Positions 58,238 to 64,000 of a DNA stretch of 64,000 nt are shown in pieces. Within the stretch, counting starts at the first letter, position 1, and every line of letters begins with the position of its first letter. Both the position numbers and the translations under genes were made by a program. The stretch is from Streptomyces sp. SS1-1 (GTDB lineage: Bacteria; Actinomycetota; Actinomycetes; Streptomycetales; Streptomycetaceae): the NCBI RefSeq assembly GCF_008973465.1, contig NZ_WBXN01000004.1, positions 6,860,501 through 6,924,500 on the forward strand, read 5' to 3'. The notes beneath the pieces are model-generated. The model was not told the DNA's origin, ran no database searches, and saw only the letters and a program-made list of their open reading frames with translations.

Positions 58238-59461
58238 TCAGTCGGCGCTGGTCGGCTGGAGCGTCTCGCGGGCCCTGGGCAGGATCGTCGCGATGTAGTC
58301 CTGGACGACGGTGTCCCAGTCCAGGTCGCTCCGCGCCCGCTCGGACAGGTACCAGCGGTGCTCCAGCAGCTCGTGGTAGATCTCGGCCGGGTCCATGGCA
58401 CCGCGCAACTGAGGCGGCACGGACCGCACGGTGGGCCGGAAGACGTCGCGCACCCAGCGGTGGGCGAGGACCTCGGGCCGGGCGCCCGCGGCGTGGTCGT
58501 CCTGGGTGGCCATCCAGGACTCCAGGTCGTTCAGCAGCCGGCGGGCCTGGTTCTCCTCGGCGTCCAGGCCCGTCAGCCGCAGCAGCTGCCGCTGGTGGTG
58601 ACCGGCGTCGACGACCTTGGGCACGAAGGTGACCGAGGCGCCGTCGCCGGTCTCCCCGATCTGCATCTCGGCCACGTCGAACCCGAGGTCGTTCAGCCGG
58701 CGTATCCGGCGCTCGATGTAGTGGTACTTGCCCGCCGGGTACACCGAGGTGCGGGTCAGCTCCTCCCACAGGGACCGGTAGCGGGCGCAGATCTCGGCGC
58801 CAAACTCGATGGGGTCCACGGAGGGGTGCAGCGCGCCGGACGCCTCCAGGTCCAGCAGCTCGCCGCTGATGTTGACGCGGGCCAGGTCCAGGTCGTAGTC
58901 CCTTTGCCCGTCGCTGAGCCGTGCGTGCAGCTCGCCGGTCTCGGCGTCCACCAGGTACGCCGCGTAGGCGCCCGCGTCCCGCCGGAACAGCGTGTTGGAC
59001 AGCGAGCAGTCGCCCCAGGCGAAGCCGGCCAGGTGGAGCCGGACCAGCAGGACGGCCAGCGCGTCCATCAGCCGGTGCATGGTGGCCGGGCGCAGCGTCG
59101 TCTCGAACATCGACCGGTACGGCTGGGAGCCGCCCAGGTGCCGGGTGACCAGCACGGACTCCAGGGGGCCGCCCGCGGCGTCGGTGCGGCCCGTGACCAC
59201 GGCCAGCGGATCGACCGCCGGGATGCCCAACCGGTCCAGATCGCGCAGGAGTTCGTACTCGCGCAGGGCGGGGCGCTGGGCGAGTTCCTTGACGGCGATC
59301 ACCTCGTCGCCGGCGCGCGCGTAGCGCACGATGTGCCGGGAGATGCCGCGCGGCAGCGGGACCAGGAGGTCCTCGGACCACTCCTCCAGCGGCGTCTGCC
59401 ACGGCAGCTCCAGCAGCAGGGCCGGGTGCTCCGGATTCGTCGCGCTGATCTGGAGTGCCAT
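58238..59461 (-). CDS. DUF4032 kinase-fold-like protein
   Basis: 407 residues. The N-terminal half resembles an atypical (lipopolysaccharide/APH-like) kinase: AVKELAQRPALREYELLRDL, LHLAGFAWGDCSLSNTLF and AAYLVDAETGELH. The C-terminal DUF4032 region follows from about 225 (KYHYIERRIRRLNDLGFDVA, HRWVRDVFRPTVRSVPPQLR). The conserved Asp in GDCSLSN and an Asp-x-Glu pair (VDAETG) hint at ATP-dependent phosphotransfer, substrate unknown. It starts at ATG 59461 behind GAGGACGG. Three 16-bp-spaced direct repeats lie upstream. Confidence 0.82.
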   Translation of the reverse strand: MALQISATNPEHPALLLELPWQTPLEEWSEDLLVPLPRGISRHIVRYARAGDEVIAVKELAQRPALREYELLRDLDRLGIPAVDPLAVVTGRTDAAGGPLESVLVTRHLGGSQPYRSMFETTLRPATMHRLMDALAVLLVRLHLAGFAWGDCSLSNTLFRRDAGAYAAYLVDAETGELHARLSDGQRDYDLDLARVNISGELLDLEASGALHPSVDPIEFGAEICARYRSLWEELTRTSVYPAGKYHYIERRIRRLNDLGFDVAEMQIGETGDGASVTFVPKVVDAGHHQRQLLRLTGLDAEENQARRLLNDLESWMATQDDHAAGARPEVLAHRWVRDVFRPTVRSVPPQLRGAMDPAEIYHELLEHRWYLSERARSDLDWDTVVQDYIATILPRARETLQPTSAD

Positions 59462-59479
59462 GGGCCGTCCTCGGTCGCG

Positions 59480-59520
59480 GTGATCGTCAATCGGGGTGAT
59501 CGTCGGTCGGGGTGATCGTC
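59480..59520. repeat. Triple direct repeat (16-bp period) upstream of the DUF4032 gene
   Basis: GTGATCGTC starts at 59480, 59496 and 59512, with similar TCGG-type spacers. It lies 19-59 bp upstream of the DUF4032 start and could be a regulator site or simple slippage. Confidence 0.5.
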
Positions 59521-59528
59521 GCCTCAGC

Positions 59529-60275
59529 CTATTGCGCCCGTTCCCGTGCCTGAAGGGCCGCGTCCCGCACGGACCCGGTGAGGGCCGGGCCGTGTCCGGG
59601 CAGCAGCACGTCGCCGTCGAGCTTCTCGAACACGGCCAGCGAGGCCAGCGTCCGGGCACGTTCGCGGTGGAACATGTCCGGCAGCAGCTGCGGCCCCTCG
59701 ATCCGCGAGGTCGGGTGCCCGGTGACGAGCGCGTCGCCCGAGATCACCACGCCCGCCTCGGGCAGGTGGTAGGCGCAGTGGCCGTCGGTGTGGCCGGGGG
59801 TGTGCACGGGGACGGGCCGGCCGGGCAGGTCCAGCGCGCCGGACCCCGGGAACGCCTGCGGGGAGGCGACGGGGACGTGCTCGGTGCCGCCGGAGCGCAG
59901 GGCGTGCACGGCCCAGGGCAGCACGCCCGGCCGCCAGCCGTTGCGCAGCACCGTGCCCACGTTCACCTGGTGCAGGAACTCCCGCCTCGCGTGCGGTACT
60001 TCGGCCTCGTGCAGGTACACCGGCGTGCCGAACGTCGCGCGCAGGTGCTCGGCGCTTCCCAGGTGGTCGTTGTGCGCGTGGGTGATCAGGACGGCCTGGA
60101 CGGCCTCCGGCGCGCTGCCCACCTCGGCGAGGGAGGCGAGGAGCGCCGCGCGGTCCCCGGGGTACCCGGTGTCCACGAGGGTGACGGCGTCACCCTCGGT
60201 GAGGATGATCCAGTTGGTGTTGCTGCCGTGCACCAGATAGGTGCCGTCCGCGATGTGCCGCACATCCATGCGCAT
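59529..60275 (-). CDS. MBL-fold metallohydrolase (glyoxalase II-like)
   Basis: 248 residues. Metal-binding motif THAHNDHLG, then TPGHTDGHCAYHL, ISGDALVTGHPTSR and LLPGHGPALTG. It is a generic zinc hydrolase (thioester, lactone or phosphodiester bonds); the substrate is unknown. ATG 60275 with GGGACGATC upstream. It is on the same strand as the DUF4032 gene, but the triple repeat between them suggests separate promoters. Confidence 0.87.
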   Translation of the reverse strand: MRMDVRHIADGTYLVHGSNTNWIILTEGDAVTLVDTGYPGDRAALLASLAEVGSAPEAVQAVLITHAHNDHLGSAEHLRATFGTPVYLHEAEVPHARREFLHQVNVGTVLRNGWRPGVLPWAVHALRSGGTEHVPVASPQAFPGSGALDLPGRPVPVHTPGHTDGHCAYHLPEAGVVISGDALVTGHPTSRIEGPQLLPDMFHRERARTLASLAVFEKLDGDVLLPGHGPALTGSVRDAALQARERAQ

Positions 60276-60324
60276 GATCGTCCCGCGTGGTGAGGTCCGT
60301 GACCGACGTGCACAGCAAAGCAGA

Positions 60325-61506
60325 TCAGGGCGCCGTCCCGGCGGGTGGGGCGGCGCGCATCCCGAAGAGGAACCGCGTCGGCCGGGTGTGGCGCACCAGG
60401 CCTTCGTACAGCGCGAGGATCACCACCAGTGAACCGGCCACGATCAGCGCGTACTTGACGGCGATCGGCCCCGGCAGGCCCACTACGCCGTAGGCGAGGG
60501 CGACCACGACGGGCTGGTGCAGCACGTACACCGGCAGGGCTGCCACGCCCAGGTACACCAGCGCGCGCGACGGCCTGCGGGCCGGGCGGGGCCGGTCCAG
60601 CAGGCCGAGGAGGGCCACCACCCAGCACCAGCCCGCGAGCCCGAACAGGCCCCGGGTCGCCCACGCGAAGGCGCTCCGGTCGGTGAACGGGTCGTCCAGG
60701 CCGAGGAATCCGGGCGCGGTCCCCCCGAACAGCACGAGCCCGCAGATCCCGGCGGGCACCGCGAGCCGACGCAGCGCGGCCCGGACCCGCGGGTCGTCCG
60801 CGAACGTGTACCCGGCGACGAAGAAGACCAGGTACGCCCAGCGGTTCCAGCCCGCGAACCCCTCCTCCATACCGAGGAAGGCGTTGATCGCGGTGGGCGG
60901 AAGGGCGGGCAGCAGGAGCAGCGCCGGACGCCGCTCCAGCGCGGGGGCCGCGCGCTCCGCCCAGGCCGCCAGGGGCGCGGCCACCGGGGCGAGGAGCAGG
61001 CTGAACGTGAGCAGCAGCACGACGAACCACAGATGGCCGGTCTCGAAGTGCTCCCCGTCGAGCACGAACGGGAAGTCGGCCGGGTCGGGGCGGACGGTCA
61101 GGAAGCGCGGCCAGAACCGCCAGTACGGCTCGTCGTAGCCGGCGTCGGCGGCCCGCAGCCGCAGCCACTGGGGGAGCGGGCACAGCACGAGCGTGCCGAG
61201 GACGAGAGGGACGCCGAGGCGCAGCAGCCGCTCCCGGGTGAACCGGGCCGGGCCGCGCCGGCGGATCGAGTGCCGGGAGCCGAGCCCGGCCACGAGGAAC
61301 AGCATGGGCATGGCCCACACGACCCCGAACCCGGCGAGCACGGTCACGACACCGGTGGTCTCCGCGTTCTTGACGTAGAAGTCGTCGTCCGGGGAGAACA
61401 CGAGCGCGGCGTGGAAGAAGACCAGGCCGAGCACGACGCACACCCGGAGCGTGTCGAGCTCGGTGCGCCGGGAGGCGGTGTCCGGGACGGGCGGCGGGGC
61501 GCTCAC
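60325..61506 (-). CDS. Membrane acyltransferase family 3 protein
   Basis: 393 residues with about ten TM helices. The acyltransferase_3 pattern starts with ELDTLRVCVVLGLVFFHAAL (the family's RxxxxxxVxxxH region), followed by MPMLFLVAGLGSRHSIRRRG, and later FVVLLLTFSLLLAPVAAPLA. Such proteins O-acetylate sugars or lipids of the envelope. GTG 61506. It lies downstream of alkB on the same strand but behind a terminator. Confidence 0.85.
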   Translation of the reverse strand: MSAPPPVPDTASRRTELDTLRVCVVLGLVFFHAALVFSPDDDFYVKNAETTGVVTVLAGFGVVWAMPMLFLVAGLGSRHSIRRRGPARFTRERLLRLGVPLVLGTLVLCPLPQWLRLRAADAGYDEPYWRFWPRFLTVRPDPADFPFVLDGEHFETGHLWFVVLLLTFSLLLAPVAAPLAAWAERAAPALERRPALLLLPALPPTAINAFLGMEEGFAGWNRWAYLVFFVAGYTFADDPRVRAALRRLAVPAGICGLVLFGGTAPGFLGLDDPFTDRSAFAWATRGLFGLAGWCWVVALLGLLDRPRPARRPSRALVYLGVAALPVYVLHQPVVVALAYGVVGLPGPIAVKYALIVAGSLVVILALYEGLVRHTRPTRFLFGMRAAPPAGTAP

Positions 61507-61547
61507 CCGGCCAGTGTGGCGGCGCGGGTGTCCCTCGCCCAGAGGAA

Positions 61548-61582
61548 GGGCTGCCTCCGGCACCGTCCGCCGGAGGCAGCCC
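61548..61582 (-). terminator. Terminator of the alkB gene
   Basis: A perfect 14-bp stem (61548-61561 with 61569-61582, 7-nt loop) about 34 nt past the alkB stop. Confidence 0.75.
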
Positions 61583-61615
61583 CCGCGTACGCGTCAGCCG
61601 GCCGCTTCCACCGGC

Positions 61616-62245
61616 TCAGCGCACGCCGTTCGGCCGGAACTGCACGCTGATGCGTGGTCCCGCGGCCCGGGTCGTCTTGGGCACGGCGTGCTCCCAGGTC
61701 CGCTGGCAGGAGCCGCCCATCACGATCAGGTCGCCGTGCCCGAGCGGCCGGCGGATCGTCTCGCCGCCGCCGCGCGCGGGCCGCAGCAGCAGGTCCCGGG
61801 GCGCGCCGACGGACAGGATGGCGACCATGGTGTCCTGGCGCGCGCCGCGTCCGATCCGGTCGCCGTGCCAGGCGACGCTGTCGCGTCCGTCGCGGTAGTA
61901 GCAGAGCCCGGCCGTGGTGAACGGTTCGCCCAGTTCCCCGGCGTAGTGCGCGGACAGCGCGTCGCGCGCCTCGTCGAGCACGGGGTGGGGGAGGGCGTCG
62001 CCGGCGCCGTAGAAGGAGAGCAGCCTCGGCACGTCGACGACCTGGTCGTACATGGTGCGCCGCTCGGCGCGCCAGGGGACCTCGGCGGCCAGCCGCTCGA
62101 AGAGGGCGTCGGCCCCGCTCAGCCAGCCGGGCAGAACGTCGATCCAGGCGCCGTGGCTGAGCCGGGTGCGGCGGATCCCGCTCAGGGAGCCGAGCCGCAG
62201 CTCGTCGGTCTGGTCGAACAGGGAGCCCTGGAGGTGCGTGGCCAT
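61616..62245 (-). CDS. alkB: AlkB-type 2-oxoglutarate/Fe(II) dioxygenase
   Basis: 209 residues. Iron ligands His127, Asp129 (WHGDRIGRG) and His186 (WEHAVPK), with the 2-oxoglutarate Arg198 in PRISVQFRP. PRLLSFYG is the nucleotide-recognition lid. It repairs methylated bases in DNA or RNA by oxidative demethylation. On the minus strand, TACGCT lies 6 nt before ATG 62245 and there is no ribosome site, so it is likely leaderless. It is divergent from a TetR gene with an AT-rich gap. Confidence 0.9.
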   Translation of the reverse strand: MATHLQGSLFDQTDELRLGSLSGIRRTRLSHGAWIDVLPGWLSGADALFERLAAEVPWRAERRTMYDQVVDVPRLLSFYGAGDALPHPVLDEARDALSAHYAGELGEPFTTAGLCYYRDGRDSVAWHGDRIGRGARQDTMVAILSVGAPRDLLLRPARGGGETIRRPLGHGDLIVMGGSCQRTWEHAVPKTTRAAGPRISVQFRPNGVR

Positions 62246-62324
62246 GGATCCAGCGTAACCCCTGAATCGAAAATCTGTTCCTATATGTGGGCTGATTCTC
62301 CCCGGCCGCTCCGCACCCCTGTTG

Positions 62325-62357
62325 GATACGTTGGTGTATCGGATACATTCCCGTATC
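62325..62357. promoter_or_regulatory. Double TetR operator (GATAC-N6-GTATC, twice)
   Basis: GATAC...GTATC at 62325-62340 and again at 62342-62357, both with a 6-nt spacer, 17 bp centre to centre, directly before the ribosome site of the TetR gene. Two dimers could bind side by side on nearly the same face. Confidence 0.75.
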
Positions 62358-62372
62358 GAACGGAGGTCCGAC

Positions 62373-63014
62373 ATGGCGGTGGGGGAGACGACGGGGCGTG
62401 TCACCAGGCGCCGCGTCCGCACCCGGGCCAACCTGCTCGACGCCGCGTTCACCGTGTTCGCCGCCAAGGGGTTCGGCCGCGTCTCCATCGAGGAGGTCTG
62501 CGAGGCCGCCGGCTACAGCCGGGGCGCCTTCTACTCCAACTTCGACAGCCTGGACGAGCTGTTCTTCGCCCTGTACCGGCAGCGCGCCGACCTCATCGCC
62601 GAGCAGGTCGCCGGGGCGCTCGCCGTCGACGGCCCCGGCCTGGACGTCCCGGCCGCCGTGGACCGGGTCACCGACGTGCTCCTCCTGGACCGCGACTGGC
62701 TGCTCGTCAAGACGGACTTCCTGGTGCACGCCGCCCGGGACCCCGATGTCGCCGCCACCCTGCTCGAACACCGCGCCCGCCTGCGCGCCGCGATCGCCGA
62801 CCGGCTCGCCCGCGCCCGCGGCCACACCGCACTGCCCGCCGTGCTCGGCGGCACCGACGGCGCCGCCCACGCCGTCGTCGCCGCGTACGACGGCGTCACG
62901 GCCCAGCTGCTGCTGGACCGCGACACCGGGCACGCCCGCGCCTGGCTGGGCCGGCTGCTCACCGCGCTGCTGACCGACGGCAGCGACACCACCGGACAGC
63001 GCACCACCGCCTAG
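62373..63014 (+). CDS. TetR family transcriptional regulator
   Basis: 213 residues. HTH: RVRTRANLLDAAFTVFAAKG, RVSIEEVCEAAGYSRGAFYS, NFDSLDELFFALYR. The ligand domain is helical with no diagnostic motif. CGGAGG lies 6 nt before ATG 62373, just after the double GATAC-N6-GTATC operator, indicating autorepression. The next gene follows after 15 nt and is probably co-transcribed, so the TetR ligand may be that enzyme's substrate. Confidence 0.9.
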   Translation: MAVGETTGRVTRRRVRTRANLLDAAFTVFAAKGFGRVSIEEVCEAAGYSRGAFYSNFDSLDELFFALYRQRADLIAEQVAGALAVDGPGLDVPAAVDRVTDVLLLDRDWLLVKTDFLVHAARDPDVAATLLEHRARLRAAIADRLARARGHTALPAVLGGTDGAAHAVVAAYDGVTAQLLLDRDTGHARAWLGRLLTALLTDGSDTTGQRTTA

Positions 63015-63029
63015 GAAGGGACGGTCGCC

Positions 63030-64000
63030 ATGGACGCCGACGTCATCGTCGTCGGAGCGGGACTCGCCGGCCTCGTCGCCGCGCACGAACTGACCAGCAG
63101 GGGCCGCCGCGTCGCCCTGGTCGACCAGGAGAACGCCGCCAACCTCGGCGGGCAGGCCTTCTGGTCCTTCGGCGGGCTCTTCCTCGTCGACTCGCCCGAA
63201 CAGCGGCGCCTGGGCATCAAGGACTCCTTCGACCTGGCCTGGAACGACTGGCAGGGCAGCGCCCAGTTCGACCGGATCGAGGACGAGGACTCCTGGGGGG
63301 TGCGCTGGGCGCGCGCCTACGTCGAGTGGGCGGCCGGCGAGAAGCGCTCCTGGCTCGACGGGCACGGCATCACCTTCCTGCCCACCGTCGGCTGGGCCGA
63401 GCGCGGCGACCTGCGCGCCGACGGCCACGGCAACTCGGTGCCCCGCTTCCACATCGCCTGGGGCACCGGAACCGGCGTCGTCGAGCCGTTCGTGCGGTAC
63501 GCGAAGCAGGCCGCCCGCGACGGGCTGCTCACCTTCCACCACCGGCACCGGGTGGACGAGCTGGTCGTCGAGGACGGCTCGGCGCGCGGCGTGCGGGGCA
63601 CCGTCCTCGCCGACGACACCTCACCGCGCGGTGTCGCCTCCAACCGGGACGCCGTCGGCGACTTCGAGCTGACCGCCCAGGCGGTCGTCGTGACCACCGG
63701 CGGCATCGGCGCGAACCACGACATCGTCCGCCGCCACTGGCCCGAGCGCCTGGGCACCCCGCCCACCGAGATGGTCACCGGCGTCCCCGCCTACGTCGAC
63801 GGGCGCATGCTCGACATCAGCGCCGAGGCCGGCGTCCGCCTCGTCAACCGCGACCGCATGTGGCACTACACCGAGGGCATCCAGAACTGGGACCCGATTT
63901 GGCCCGGCCACGGCATCCGCATCCTGCCCGGCCCGTCCTCCATGTGGTTCGACGCCCTCGGCCGCCGCCTGCCCGACCCCTGCCTGCCCGGCTACGACAC
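63030..64000 (+). CDS. FAD-binding dehydrogenase (steroid-dehydrogenase-like), 3' end beyond the window
   Basis: About 323 residues visible. N-terminal FAD motif VIVVGAGLAGLVAAHELTSR, then GGQAFWSFGGLFLVDSPEQR. VVVTTGGIGANHDIVRRHWP and GVRLVNRDRMWHYTEGIQNW follow. It matches a family of FAD-binding dehydrogenases related to 3-ketosteroid-delta1-dehydrogenase and fumarate reductase; the true substrate is not fixed by what is visible. GGAAGGG lies about 9 nt upstream of the ATG. It is downstream of and presumably controlled by the TetR gene. Confidence 0.85.
   Translation, partial: MDADVIVVGAGLAGLVAAHELTSRGRRVALVDQENAANLGGQAFWSFGGLFLVDSPEQRRLGIKDSFDLAWNDWQGSAQFDRIEDEDSWGVRWARAYVEWAAGEKRSWLDGHGITFLPTVGWAERGDLRADGHGNSVPRFHIAWGTGTGVVEPFVRYAKQAARDGLLTFHHRHRVDELVVEDGSARGVRGTVLADDTSPRGVASNRDAVGDFELTAQAVVVTTGGIGANHDIVRRHWPERLGTPPTEMVTGVPAYVDGRMLDISAEAGVRLVNRDRMWHYTEGIQNWDPIWPGHGIRILPGPSSMWFDALGRRLPDPCLPGYD

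Noticed and set aside
55497..58298. 933-residue plus-strand open frame
   Set aside because: Antisense to the receiver-flavoprotein gene and out of frame with the universal stress gene; Arg/His/Gly-rich nonsense.
1..64000. CRISPR arrays, tRNA/rRNA genes, insertion sequences, attachment sites
   Set aside because: Scanned by eye; no regularly spaced repeats with spacers, no cloverleaf-like segments with CCA ends, no transposase or integrase frame found. A tRNA-finding program would be decisive for missed tRNAs.

Overview
This 64 kb window is almost certainly chromosomal DNA from a Streptomyces. It is GC-rich throughout, codons end in G or C, and GTG starts are common. It carries genes typical of the genus: a melC1-melC2 tyrosinase pair, mycothiol-dependent formaldehyde detoxification, a streptogrisin-type protease, F420-dependent enzymes, sugar ABC importers that lack their own ATPase, and many TetR and ROK regulators. 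I saw no rRNA, tRNA, CRISPR array, insertion sequence or integration site. The window looks like ordinary accessory or 'arm' chromosome rather than a mobile island.

Layout. 0-7 kb: a beta-propeller secreted protein cut by the left edge, with a divergent TetR; a cytochrome oxidase subunit I gene without the rest of its operon; an ECF sigma factor with a membrane partner; a YihY/BrkB membrane protein. 7-9.3 kb: a stand-alone alanyl-tRNA-synthetase-like gene behind what reads as a complete classical attenuator (alanine-rich leader peptide, antiterminator, terminator). 9.3-12.9 kb: a sulfide/persulfide locus (CstR-like repressor, rhodanese, TauE exporter, metallo-beta-lactamase fused to three rhodanese domains) with three repressor-type operators. 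13-17.6 kb: mycothiol/formaldehyde pair, two short-chain dehydrogenases, an L,D-transpeptidase. 17.6-23.5 kb: a sugar ABC import operon with a divergent ROK repressor. 23.5-32 kb: a membrane-anchored protease, F420 and VOC proteins, a TetR with two matching operators, RNase HI, tyrosinase.

32-44 kb: a stand-alone flavin hydroxylase, aldo/keto reductase, luciferase-like oxidoreductase, two beta-lactamase-fold hydrolases, a membrane pseudokinase, threonine dehydratase, and a TPR-protein/polyprenyl-synthase pair controlled from a striking 53-bp perfect palindrome. 44-50.7 kb: a ROK-controlled secreted glycosidase cassette (alpha-galactosidase, GH95 fucosidase, SGNH esterase). 50.7-57.2 kb: a LuxR-type ATPase regulator and a tightly overlapping three-gene signalling operon (response regulator fused to a thioredoxin-reductase-like flavoprotein, cyclic-nucleotide-binding histidine kinase, UBP zinc finger). 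57.3-64 kb: universal stress protein, DUF4032 protein, MBL hydrolase, acyltransferase, AlkB, and a TetR with a doubled operator ahead of a flavin dehydrogenase cut by the right edge.

The strongest candidates for new biology are the alanine attenuator (6980-7160), the 13-bp-phased palindrome (42332-42402), and the redox/cyclic-nucleotide signalling operon (53690-57152). Several genes also share a leaderless layout, with a -10 hexamer 6-8 nt before the ATG.
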